Of a stretch of 64,000 nt of DNA, positions 30,621-38,223 are shown in pieces (the stretch's first letter is position 1; each line of letters starts with the position of its first letter). The stretch spans positions 1,902,107 through 1,966,106 of the forward strand of contig CBDAUF010000001.1 of the NCBI GenBank assembly GCA_965200535.1, read 5' to 3'. Source of the DNA: MPNO01 sp965200535. GTDB lineage: Bacteria; Pseudomonadota; Alphaproteobacteria; MPNO01. The notes beneath the pieces are model-generated. The model had not been told where the DNA came from. It worked only from the letters and a program-made list of their open reading frames with translations, and did not search any database. Both the position numbers and the translations under genes were made by a program.

Positions 30621-31160
30621 CTAGAGTTTCTCGACCTGGGCGTATTCGAGTTCGACCGGGGTCGAGCGCCCGAAGATCGAGACCGCCACCTTGAGCCGCG
30701 CCCGGTCCTCGTCGATCTCCTCGACCGTGCCGTTGAACGAGGTGAAGGGGCCGTCGCTGACCCGGACCTGTTCGCCGACGTCGAAGGTGATCGAGGGCTT
30801 GGGTCGTTCGACCCCGTCCTGCACCTGGCGCAGGATGCGCTGGGTCTCGGCGTCGGAAATCGGCGACGGCCGGCCGCGCGCCCCGCCGCCGCCGAGGAAG
30901 CCGGTGACCTTGGCCGTGTTCTTCACTAGATGCCACGTCTCGTCGGTCAGGTCCATCTTGATCAGGACATAACCCGGGAAAAACTTGCGGTCCGCGCGCA
31001 CCTTGGCGCCGCGGCGCATCCGCACCACCTCCTCGGTCGGCACCAGGACCTCCTCGAACATCTCGTCGAGGCCCTTCTGTGCCGACTGCTCGCGGATCGA
31101 CTGGGCGACCTTGTTCTCGAACCCCGAGTAGACGTGGATCACGTACCAGCGCGCGGTCAT
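30621..31160 (-). CDS. nusG: Transcription termination/antitermination protein NusG
   Basis: 179 residues. The N-terminal NGN domain begins ARWYVIHVYSGFENKVAQSIRE. The C-terminal KOW domain contains GEQVRVSDGPFTSFNGTVEEID and binds Rho or S10. It lies 3 bases after secE, the classical arrangement. Confidence 0.97.
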   Translation of the reverse strand: MTARWYVIHVYSGFENKVAQSIREQSAQKGLDEMFEEVLVPTEEVVRMRRGAKVRADRKFFPGYVLIKMDLTDETWHLVKNTAKVTGFLGGGGARGRPSPISDAETQRILRQVQDGVERPKPSITFDVGEQVRVSDGPFTSFNGTVEEIDEDRARLKVAVSIFGRSTPVELEYAQVEKL

Positions 31161-31163
31161 CGA

Positions 31164-31361
31164 CTAGCCCCCGAGACCGAGCACCGCGCGGACGGCGACT
31201 GAGAGGATCTGGTCGACCACGAAGAAGAACAGCGCCGCGAGCGCGACGAAGATGAACACCATCACCGTCGTCACAAGCGTCTCCCGCCGGCTCGGCCAGG
31301 TCACTTTCGCGACCTCGCGCCTGACCTGCTGGACGAATTCCATGGGGCCTATTCTCGCCAT
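31164..31361 (-). CDS. secE: Preprotein translocase subunit SecE
   Basis: 65 residues with the conserved amphipathic segment REVAKVTWPSRRETL followed by one transmembrane helix (about 33-56). This is the single-helix form found in most bacteria outside the enterics. ATG 31361 follows GAGG with suitable spacing; the frame is open 14 codons further but lacks a comparable site. First protein gene of the secE-nusG-rplKAJL-rpoBC run. Confidence 0.93.
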   Translation of the reverse strand: MARIGPMEFVQQVRREVAKVTWPSRRETLVTTVMVFIFVALAALFFFVVDQILSVAVRAVLGLGG

Positions 31362-31407
31362 TTCGCCTCGACTGTCCGCGCCATCGTCCGCCGGGCATCG
31401 CACCGGC

Positions 31408-31483
31408 TGGCAGGAGTGGAGGGATTCGAACCCCCAACCCCCGGTTTTGGAGACCGGTGCTCTGCCAATTGAGCTACACTCCT
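31408..31483 (-). tRNA. tRNA-Trp (CCA anticodon)
   Basis: 76 bases with CCA encoded. The acceptor AGGAGTG pairs with CACTCCT, the anticodon stem CCGGT/ACCGG encloses CTCCAAA (anticodon CCA), and the T-arm reads GGTTCGAATCC. It lies between tuf and secE, as in many proteobacteria. Confidence 0.96.
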
Positions 31484-31510
31484 AAGACCGCGCCTGTCCG
31501 GCGTTGCCTG

Positions 31511-32701
31511 TCATTCGATGATCTGTGCGACGACGCCGGCGCCGACGGTTCGGCCGCCTTCGCGGATGGCGAAGCGCAGCCCCTCGTCCATCGCGATCGG
31601 CACGATCAACTCCACATCCATCGACACATTGTCGCCCGGCATCACCATCTCCGTCCCCTCCGGCAACGCCACCTGGCCCGTCACATCCGTCGTCCGGAAG
31701 TAAAACTGCGGCCGGTAGTTGCTGAAAAACGGCGTGTGTCGGCCGCCCTCGTCCTTCGTCAGAATGTACGCCTCCGCCTTGAAACGCGTGTGCGGCGTGA
31801 TCGAACCCGGCCGCGCCAATACCTGGCCGCGCTCCACCTCCGTCCGACCGACCCCGCGCAGAAGACAACCCACATTGTCCCCCGCCTCGCCGCTGTCCAG
31901 AAGCTTGCGGAACATCTCGACACCCGTCACCACCGTCTTCGACGTCTCCTTCAGACCGACAATCTCCACCTCCTCGCCGACCTTGATCGTCCCGCGCTCA
32001 ATACGGCCCGTCACTACCGTCCCGCGACCCGAAATCGAAAACACATCCTCGATCGGCATCAGAAACGCCATGTCCTTCGGACGGTCCGGCTGGGGAACAT
32101 AACCGTCAACCGCCGCCATCAACTCAAGAACCGATCCCGTCCCGGACGCATCAGACACTCCCTCCAACGCCGACAGCGCCGAACCCCGAACCACCGGAAT
32201 GTCATCCCCGGGAAAATCATAACTCGACAGCAGCTCGCGAACCTCCAACTCAACAAGATCCAGCAACTCCTCGTCGTCCACCTGATCGACCTTGTTCATG
32301 TAAACCACAATCGCCGGAACCCCCACCTGACGCGCCAGCAATATGTGCTCCCGCGTCTGGGGCATCGGACCGTCCGCCGCAGAAACCACCAGAATCGCTC
32401 CGTCCATCTGCGCCGCACCCGTGATCATGTTCTTCACATAGTCCGCATGACCCGGACAATCCACGTGCGCGTAATGACGCTCCCCCGTCTCGTACTCCAC
32501 ATGCGCCGTCGCTATCGTGATCCCCCGCGCCTTCTCCTCCGGCGCCTTGTCGATCTCGTCGTACGCCGTGTACTCCGCACCGCCCGCCTCCGCCAACACC
32601 TTCGTGATCGCCGCCGTCAACGTCGTCTTGCCATGATCCACATGACCGATCGTCCCCACATTGCAGTGCGGCTTCGTCCGCTCAAACCTCGACTTCGACA
32701 T
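31511..32701 (-). CDS. tuf: Elongation factor Tu
   Basis: 396 residues. GTPase motifs are GHVDHGKTTLT (P-loop, 18-25 region), DCPGHADYVKNM (switch II) and NKVDQVDD. The C-terminal barrel ends FAIREGGRTVGAGVV. Codon choice is visibly more biased than in neighbouring genes, as expected for a very highly expressed protein. It sits between tRNA-Gly and tRNA-Trp in one predicted transcript. Confidence 0.98.
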   Translation of the reverse strand: MSKSRFERTKPHCNVGTIGHVDHGKTTLTAAITKVLAEAGGAEYTAYDEIDKAPEEKARGITIATAHVEYETGERHYAHVDCPGHADYVKNMITGAAQMDGAILVVSAADGPMPQTREHILLARQVGVPAIVVYMNKVDQVDDEELLDLVELEVRELLSSYDFPGDDIPVVRGSALSALEGVSDASGTGSVLELMAAVDGYVPQPDRPKDMAFLMPIEDVFSISGRGTVVTGRIERGTIKVGEEVEIVGLKETSKTVVTGVEMFRKLLDSGEAGDNVGCLLRGVGRTEVERGQVLARPGSITPHTRFKAEAYILTKDEGGRHTPFFSNYRPQFYFRTTDVTGQVALPEGTEMVMPGDNVSMDVELIVPIAMDEGLRFAIREGGRTVGAGVVAQIIE

Positions 32702-32766
32702 CCCTCTCCCCCCTCTACGCTAGACACTCACTAACTACGGCGACAGCGGTCTCCGCGGGCGACGGC

Positions 32767-32840
32767 TGGAGCGGGTGATGGGAATCGAACCCACACAACC
32801 AGCTTGGAAGGCTGGGGCTCTACCATTGAGCTACACCCGC
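32767..32840 (-). tRNA. tRNA-Gly (TCC anticodon)
   Basis: 74 bases with CCA encoded. The acceptor GCGGGTG pairs with CACCCGC, the anticodon stem CAGC/GCTG encloses CTTCCAA (anticodon TCC), and the T-arm reads GGTTCGATTCC. It lies 65 bases upstream of the tuf start. Confidence 0.96.
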
Positions 32841-32910
32841 ACGGCACCCCCGGACGCTCCGCCAAGCGCTCCGGGGCTCCCGGACCCGGTGGAACACCGC
32901 TCCGAACGGC

Positions 32911-32996
32911 TGGTGGAGGGGGTTGGATTCGAACCAACGTAGGCAAACGCCAACGGGTTTACAGCCCGTCCCCTTTAGCCACTCGGGCACCCCTCC
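32911..32996 (-). tRNA. tRNA-Tyr (GTA anticodon)
   Basis: 86 bases with CCA encoded; class II with a long variable arm (GTTGGCGTTTGCCTAC region). The acceptor GGAGGGG pairs with CCCCTCC, the anticodon stem ACGGG/CCCGT encloses CTGTAAA (anticodon GTA), and the T-arm reads GGTTCGAATCC. First element of the tRNA-Tyr/tRNA-Gly/tuf transcript. Confidence 0.96.
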
Positions 32997-33033
32997 GGAC
33001 CCGCCGCAACGCTTGCGCAACGATGGATTGGCC

Positions 33034-33062
33034 CAACTAGGCGATCCGCCCTTCCGTGTCAA
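33034..33062 (-). promoter_or_regulatory. Predicted promoter of the tRNA-Tyr/tRNA-Gly/tuf operon
   Basis: On the minus strand a consensus TTGACA (33062-33057) is followed by a 17-base spacer and TAGTTG (33039-33034). This predicts a start near 33027, about 30 bases ahead of tRNA-Tyr. It is among the best -35 elements in the window, fitting a very highly expressed unit. Confidence 0.6.
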
Positions 33063-33125
33063 TGACGAAGAAAAGGCAAGAACACCACTCCCGAGCCATG
33101 GGAAGCGCGCCATGCAGGATTGAGT

Positions 33126-33154
33126 ATTCGACCGATGTCGAGGTGGAATATAGT
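33126..33154 (+). promoter_or_regulatory. Predicted promoter of the TrmH-family methyltransferase gene
   Basis: A good -10 (TATAGT, 33149-33154) has a weaker -35 (TTCGAC) about 17 bases upstream. The expected start, 7-8 bases after the -10, falls on the A of the ATG at 33162, suggesting a leaderless mRNA. Confidence 0.4.
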
Positions 33155-33161
33155 CGTTTTC

Positions 33162-33914
33162 ATGGTGCGAAACAAGGGACAAAGACCGGGCAGGCGGTCG
33201 GGGCGCAGCGGCGGCAGCGGAGTCTGGCTCTACGGCCGCCACGCGGTCGCGGCGGCGCTCGCCAACCCGCGGCGGCGGCGCCTTCGCTTCCTTGCCGAGA
33301 GCGCGGCGGCAGCGGGGTTCGCCCGCCATGCGCCGGAGATCGTCGACCGGGAGGCGCTGCGCCGGGTCCTGCCCGACGGCGCGGTTCACCAGGGGCTCGC
33401 CCTCCTCGTCGAACCGCTCGCCGACGCCGGGATCGATGCGATGCTGGCCGCCGCGGACGCGCGCCGGCGCGCCGCGGTGATCGTCCTCGACCGGGTGCAG
33501 GACCCACGCAACGCCGGCGCCGTCCTCAGGAGCGCCGCGGCGCTCGGCGCGCTCGGCCTGGTGGTCCCCGGGCGCGGCGCCCCGCCGGAAACCGGCGCGC
33601 TGGCCCGCGCGGCGTCGGGCGCGCTCGAACGGGTGCCGGTGGTCCGGGCGGTCAACCTCGCCCGCGCGCTGGCTGCGATGAAGGTGCGCGGCTTCTGGTG
33701 CGTCGGCTTCGACGCCGGTGCGGAAACCGCGCTGTCGCCCGCCGCGCTGCCCGACCGCTGCGCCCTGGTGCTCGGCGCCGAGGGGAAGGGGCTGCGCCGG
33801 TTGACGGCGGAGACCTGCGACCTGGTCCTGCGGATCCCGACGGCGTCAGGCGCGGCGAGCCTCAACGTCGCGGCGGCGGCGGCGATCGCGCTCTACGCCC
33901 ACGCGCGGCCGTAG
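33162..33914 (+). CDS. TrmH/RlmB family 2'-O-ribose RNA methyltransferase
   Basis: 250-residue SPOUT-class methyltransferase. The small N-terminal substrate-binding domain begins VWLYGRHAVAAAL. The knotted catalytic domain shows VLDRVQDPRNAGAVLRSAAALGA (motif 1), LVLGAEGKGLRRL (motif 2) and IPTASGAASLNVAAAAAIALY (motif 3). Closest in pattern to RlmB (23S rRNA Gm2251), but a tRNA substrate is possible. ATG 33162 is chosen because of the -10 element directly upstream; ATG 33135 is in frame but would lie in the promoter. Divergent from the tRNA-Tyr operon. Confidence 0.88.
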   Translation: MVRNKGQRPGRRSGRSGGSGVWLYGRHAVAAALANPRRRRLRFLAESAAAAGFARHAPEIVDREALRRVLPDGAVHQGLALLVEPLADAGIDAMLAAADARRRAAVIVLDRVQDPRNAGAVLRSAAALGALGLVVPGRGAPPETGALARAASGALERVPVVRAVNLARALAAMKVRGFWCVGFDAGAETALSPAALPDRCALVLGAEGKGLRRLTAETCDLVLRIPTASGAASLNVAAAAAIALYAHARP

Positions 33915-33930
33915 CGGCCTCCGGGCGGGG

Positions 33931-35367
33931 TCAGCCCGGCCCCGCGGCGATCCCGCCCGCGGCCTCGAGGTCGCGGTGCAGCGCGCGCACCGCCTGGACG
34001 AAGCAGTCCAGCGGCGCGGCGGTGATCCCGGCGCCGATCTGCCCGACACCCGCCTGGCGGTGCGCGATCCCCGTGTTGACGATGGGCAGCACCCCGCTGT
34101 CGGCGACCTTGCGCGCGTCGATCCCGGCCGGCGCGGCGGCGAAATCGAGGATCGGCAGGGTGAAGGCCGGGTTTTCGCCGATGGTGATCGACCGCATCTC
34201 GCGGCTGGCGGCGACCGCCCGGCCCGGACTGCCGCCGACGAACTGGACGATGGCGGGCGCCGCCGCCATCGCAAACCCGCCCAGGCCGGCGGTTTCGGTG
34301 ATCGCGCTGTCGCCGATGTCGCGCGCCGCGTCATCCCTGCCGAAACCGGGGAAGTAGAGGCCGTCCACCGTCGGGGCGGGGGCGGTGAACCAGCGGTCGC
34401 CAGTGCCGCTCGTCTGGATGCCGAAATGCACGCCGTTGCGCGCCATCGCGGTGACCATCGAGGAGAAGGGCACGCCGCGCGCGGCGTCGAGCATCGCCTT
34501 GCAGGCCGCCATCGACAGGTTGATGAAGAAATGGTCGTTGCCGGCCATGAACGCGAAGGCCCGGGCGAGTTCTCGGGATCCGGCGCCGGAACCAAGCGCC
34601 GCCGGGACCAGCCGCTTGATGAGCAGCGCGGTGGCGGCGACGTTGCGGTTGTGCCCCTCGTCGCCCATGTGCAGCGCCCGGGCGATCAGCGGCTTGAGCG
34701 CGACCGGCCCGAGTTCCTCGAGCGCGCGCGCCAGGATGTCGGCGAGTTCGCCCCGCATCCAGCGCAGCCGGTCGATCACCTCGGGGCCGTTGGCGCCGAA
34801 GCGCAGGACCTTGCCGAGCCCCTCGTTGAGGCCCGAACAGGCGATGTTTCCGGCCTCCGCGTTGCCGACGATCCACATCGGCATGGAGGGCGAGACGACC
34901 CCCGCCATCGGCCCGACCGCCCCGCGATGGTGGCAGGAATCGAACGAAATCTCGCTGGATTCCGCAAGCGCGCGCGCCGCCGCGAGATCGCGCGCCCATC
35001 CCTCGAACAGGATGGCGCCGAGGACCGCGCCCTGCATCGGCCCGCACATCTCCGGCCATGCGACCGGCGGGCCGGCATGCAGGATGGTGCGCTCGCCCAT
35101 GCCGGCCAGCGCCTCGCGCGCGGCGCCGACCCCGGTCACCGCCGGGTCGGCCGCGAGGAACCTGTCGAACGCGGTCCGGTTGGCCGCCTCGATCCGCGGA
35201 TGGTTCAGCAGCGCGGCGAGCTCCAGCCCGGCGTCGCGCGATCCGTCCGCCGGCGGCCGCCAGTCGACGTCCACGACCGCGCCGCCCGCCGCGCGGATCG
35301 CCTCGGCGAACGCCCCGAGCCCCAGATTGACCACCGTCGGCGGCCGTTTCAGGAGGTCGCCGCTCAC
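33931..35367 (-). CDS. DUF1116 domain protein (YlbE/AllG-like)
   Basis: 478 residues matching DUF1116, the family of E. coli YlbE (AllG). In E. coli this is part of an oxamate carbamoyltransferase complex together with FdrA and a DUF2877 protein. Conserved stretches include SCHHRGAVGPMAGVVSPSMPM, GLNEGLGKVLRFGANG, HMGDEGHNRN and FMAGNDHFFINLSMAACKAMLDAA. GTG 35367 overlaps the FdrA stop (GTGA), indicating translational coupling. No DUF2877 partner is visible, so the complex composition would differ from E. coli. Last gene of an operon that begins with a cyclic-amide hydrolase. Confidence 0.82.
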   Translation of the reverse strand: MSGDLLKRPPTVVNLGLGAFAEAIRAAGGAVVDVDWRPPADGSRDAGLELAALLNHPRIEAANRTAFDRFLAADPAVTGVGAAREALAGMGERTILHAGPPVAWPEMCGPMQGAVLGAILFEGWARDLAAARALAESSEISFDSCHHRGAVGPMAGVVSPSMPMWIVGNAEAGNIACSGLNEGLGKVLRFGANGPEVIDRLRWMRGELADILARALEELGPVALKPLIARALHMGDEGHNRNVAATALLIKRLVPAALGSGAGSRELARAFAFMAGNDHFFINLSMAACKAMLDAARGVPFSSMVTAMARNGVHFGIQTSGTGDRWFTAPAPTVDGLYFPGFGRDDAARDIGDSAITETAGLGGFAMAAAPAIVQFVGGSPGRAVAASREMRSITIGENPAFTLPILDFAAAPAGIDARKVADSGVLPIVNTGIAHRQAGVGQIGAGITAAPLDCFVQAVRALHRDLEAAGGIAAGPG

Positions 35368-36863
35368 CCCGTCGCCCCGCTCGCCAGCGCGGCCGCCATG
35401 CGCGCGGCCTCCGCGTTGCTGGCGGCCACCGCCATGCCCGCCTCGCGCAGCACCGCTTCCTGGCGGGATCGGCATTGCGGGTCGGCGTCGGTGCCGCAGA
35501 TCGAACCGACCACCACCGGGCCGTCGATGGCGCGGACCGCCGGCGCCAGCGCGGCGGCCGGATCCTCGTGCGCGCCGGCGCCCAGCACGACGTCGATCAG
35601 GATCGCCGCGGTGTCCGGCATCCCGGCCGCCTCCCGCATGCGCTCCAGCCGCGGGCCGTAATCGATCATCGGATGCGGCCGCCCGCGGGTGAAGGCATCG
35701 TCGCCGAGATCGAGCATGACATGCGCCCCGCCCGCCTGCCCGTCGAACCGGTCGGCGGGGTCGAGCGGCGTATTGGAGAGGATCCGGCCGAGCGCGGGCA
35801 CAGCGATTGTCTGCGCCTCGTAACAGAAGGTGCCGCCGCTGAACAGGCCGACGAGGCGGTTCCGTCCCGCCCCGCGCGGCACCCGGGAACGGGGGGGCGG
35901 TGCGGAGCGGGACGGGACCGGCGCGCCGGCGGCGAGCGCCGCCGCCTCCTCGAGGGTGGCGGCGAAACGCACGTTGGCGGGCAGCGCGGGCGGCGGCGGC
36001 GCGCCGATGAAGCAGGCGACGACCGACTTGCCGATCGCTGCCGCGGCGTCGAGCACGCGGCGCATCACTGCCGCATCCGGCGGCTTCGACACCAGGACGA
36101 CGGTCGCGGTCGCCCTGTCGCCGGCCAGCATCGCCAGCGCCCGCAGGGTCGCCGCGCCGCCCACCTCCGGCGACAGGTCGCGCCCGCCGACGCCGATCGC
36201 GTGCGAAACGCCGGCGCCCAGGCGGTCGATCAGGCAGGTCACTTCCTGAACGCCGGTACCCGAAGCGCCGATCGCACCCACCGTTCCCCGCCGCACCCGG
36301 TTGGCGAAGCCGAGCGGCACCCCGCCGATGATCGCGGTGCCGCAGTCGGGGCCCATGACCAGGTGCCCTGCGGCCTCGGCGGCGCGCTTGAGCGCCACCT
36401 CGTCGGCGACCGGCACGTTGTCGGAGAAGATCATCGCGTCGAGCCCGAGGGCGAGCGCCTTCATCGCTTCCGCCGTGGCATAGGGTCCGGGGCACGAGAT
36501 CAGGGCGAGTGCGGCGTCGGGCGCGGCGGCCCTGGCCGCGGCAAGGGTGCGGGGCCGCGGCGGGGCTCCGTCGCCAACCGCGGCGGGCAGAGCCTCGCCA
36601 TCGAGCGCCGCCGCCGCCGCCTCGAGCGCGGCGGCGAGGGCCGATGCATCCGGCCCTTCGACCGCCACCAGCAGATCGTTGGGGCCGGCGTGCCCGGCGT
36701 CCGCCGGCACGCCGTTTTCCGCCAGCATCCGGAGATTGGCCGGCGTCGCCATGACGGCGGAGGCGCGGTCGATGCCGGGTCGCGCTTCGAGCGCGGCGGC
36801 AAGCCGCATCAGCGCCACCGAGTCCCGGTAGAGCCCGCGGCGCAGCAGGATGTCGACGGCCAT
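35364..36863 (-). CDS. fdrA: FdrA family protein (succinyl-CoA synthetase alpha-like)
   Basis: 499 residues resembling FdrA (E. coli about 555). The N-terminus (VDILLRRGLYRDSVALMRLAAALEA) is typical. The middle carries a CoA-binding/ligase-type region: NVPVADEVALKRAA, GPDCGTAIIGGVPLGFAN and GAIGASGTGVQEVTCLIDRLG. In succinyl-CoA synthetases a phosphorylated His follows such a GTAG/GASGTG segment. A proline-rich linker at about 310-335 leads to the C-terminal GLFSGGTFCYEAQ domain. It starts 7 bases after the amidohydrolase gene. By analogy with E. coli it would help transfer a carbamoyl group; inference. Confidence 0.82.
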   Translation of the reverse strand: MAVDILLRRGLYRDSVALMRLAAALEARPGIDRASAVMATPANLRMLAENGVPADAGHAGPNDLLVAVEGPDASALAAALEAAAAALDGEALPAAVGDGAPPRPRTLAAARAAAPDAALALISCPGPYATAEAMKALALGLDAMIFSDNVPVADEVALKRAAEAAGHLVMGPDCGTAIIGGVPLGFANRVRRGTVGAIGASGTGVQEVTCLIDRLGAGVSHAIGVGGRDLSPEVGGAATLRALAMLAGDRATATVVLVSKPPDAAVMRRVLDAAAAIGKSVVACFIGAPPPPALPANVRFAATLEEAAALAAGAPVPSRSAPPPRSRVPRGAGRNRLVGLFSGGTFCYEAQTIAVPALGRILSNTPLDPADRFDGQAGGAHVMLDLGDDAFTRGRPHPMIDYGPRLERMREAAGMPDTAAILIDVVLGAGAHEDPAAALAPAVRAIDGPVVVGSICGTDADPQCRSRQEAVLREAGMAVAASNAEAARMAAALASGATG

Positions 36864-36870
36864 TCCGGGC

Positions 36871-37980
36871 CTATGCCGGGATCCTGTCCATGTCCACGAT
36901 TGCCGCGACCATGCCGCCGCCGGCCGGGCCCTGCTGGAGGGCGGCAACGGAGACGAAGACCGCGGGGTCGCCGAGCGCAGCGGAGACCACGCCGCCCACC
37001 GCCGCCTTGGTCTGGTGAGTGTGGTGGACGTCGGTGTCGTTGAGTGAGACCAGCCGTCTGCCGCGCAGCCGCCCGAGCGGGTCGGTCTCGCATTTGACGA
37101 AGCAGTTGACGACCGCCTCGCCGAGGTCGGACGGGTGCGGCCGGTCGGACAGCGGCAGACCGGCGCTGCGGATCGCGTCATAGATCCCGTCGGCGTCGAT
37201 CGCGTCCCTCATCACCGCGTGGCCGATCCGGAAGCGCCCGCCGGCGCCCGTGCGGTTGCCGACGACGACGATCTGCGCCTCCATCTGCTCGTTGCCGCTG
37301 GAGCACGAGGCGACCGAGGAGTAGAGGTCGAGGTCGCGGCCGATCTGGTCCTCGCGCGGCATCGGGATCTCGCCCACCGCGTAGCCGATGCCGAGCGCCG
37401 CCGTGGCATTGGCGATCGCCATCGATTCGATGGTCTCCTCGGTGGCGACGGAATGACCGCGCGCCTTCGCGTCGGCGATGCTTTCGACGGTGAGCAGTGG
37501 GGATTTCGACTGCACGTAGTGGATGTCGGACGCATCGTCGATGCCGGCGTCCTGCATGGCACGCTCGACCCCCGCGGCGACCTTGAGGACGCCGGCCGGG
37601 CGGCCGATGTCCTCCGGCGCGATGGCTTCCGACATGGCGATGCCGACGGCGAGCCGTTCGGCCTCCGGATCGGCGTCGGGGTCGTCGACGCGGGCGAATA
37701 CGTTGATGTGCGGCGCGATGATGCCCGGGCAGCCGCCGGAAAGCGCGATGGGCACCCGCATTGCCGCATCGCGGCCCCGCGCGCCCTCGCGGACTAGGAA
37801 ATCGCGCAGCACCCGGTCGACCAGGATGCGGCCGAAATCGTTGACCCCGCCGTTGCCCTCGGTCTTGGCGACGAGGGCGACGATGTCGTCGGCGCCGAAC
37901 CCCTCCCGCTCCATCGCCGCCGCGATGCCGGCGGTATCCTGCACGTGCTCCATCGGGACCTTGCATACGACAATGGCCAT
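36871..37980 (-). CDS. Ring-opening amidohydrolase, cyanuric acid hydrolase/barbiturase family
   Basis: 369 residues built of three similar domains, each giving a Lys-Ser pair to the active site. Domain 1 has Lys39 in AKTEGNGGVNDF and Ser81 in ALSGGCPG. Domain 2 has YVQSKSP and the CSSGNEQ serine near 228. Domain 3 has FVKCETD and FVSVAALQQGPAGGG. Known members open cyanuric acid to carboxybiuret or barbiturate to ureidomalonate. The third-domain motif departs from the AtzD-type EHQGPDGGG, so the ring substrate cannot be named; another cyclic ureide or imide is possible. First gene of a tight operon with fdrA and the DUF1116 gene. Confidence 0.85.
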   Translation of the reverse strand: MAIVVCKVPMEHVQDTAGIAAAMEREGFGADDIVALVAKTEGNGGVNDFGRILVDRVLRDFLVREGARGRDAAMRVPIALSGGCPGIIAPHINVFARVDDPDADPEAERLAVGIAMSEAIAPEDIGRPAGVLKVAAGVERAMQDAGIDDASDIHYVQSKSPLLTVESIADAKARGHSVATEETIESMAIANATAALGIGYAVGEIPMPREDQIGRDLDLYSSVASCSSGNEQMEAQIVVVGNRTGAGGRFRIGHAVMRDAIDADGIYDAIRSAGLPLSDRPHPSDLGEAVVNCFVKCETDPLGRLRGRRLVSLNDTDVHHTHQTKAAVGGVVSAALGDPAVFVSVAALQQGPAGGGMVAAIVDMDRIPA

Positions 37981-38089
37981 GCTTTCTCCTCCCGTATTCC
38001 CGGACCCTGTCGCCGGAAGGCTAGCAGAACCGCGCCGGTCGGTTCTTCCGAAAATCGCCGCCGGGCGGCGGCGCTGTGCCGGCCGATGC

Positions 38090-38118
38090 TTGAACCCGCG
38101 CCGGTGCGGCGCTATCTG
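38090..38118 (+). promoter_or_regulatory. Predicted promoter of tRNA-Thr
   Basis: TTGAAC (38090-38095) and TATCTG (38113-38118) are separated by 17 bases. Transcription would begin near 38125, just before the tRNA 5' end. Confidence 0.55.
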
Positions 38119-38128
38119 TCGCCCGGGC

Positions 38129-38204
38129 GCCGGATTAGCTCAGTCGGTAGAGCGGCTGATTTGTAATCAGCAGGTCGGCGGTTCGAGCCCGTCATCCGGC
38201 ACCA
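38129..38204 (+). tRNA. tRNA-Thr (TGT anticodon)
   Basis: 76 bases with CCA encoded. The acceptor GCCGGAT pairs with ATCCGGC, the anticodon stem CTGAT/ATCAG encloses TTTGTAA (anticodon TGT, reads ACA), and the T-arm reads GGTTCGAGCCC. It stands alone, convergent with gcvPB. Confidence 0.96.
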
Positions 38205-38223
38205 GCATGCGCCCCCGCGCCCG

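Noticed and set aside
36871..37980. Firm naming as cyanuric acid amidohydrolase (atzD)
   Set aside because: The three-domain Lys/Ser pattern fits the family, but the third-domain motif lacks the EHQGPDGGG form, so the ring substrate is left open.
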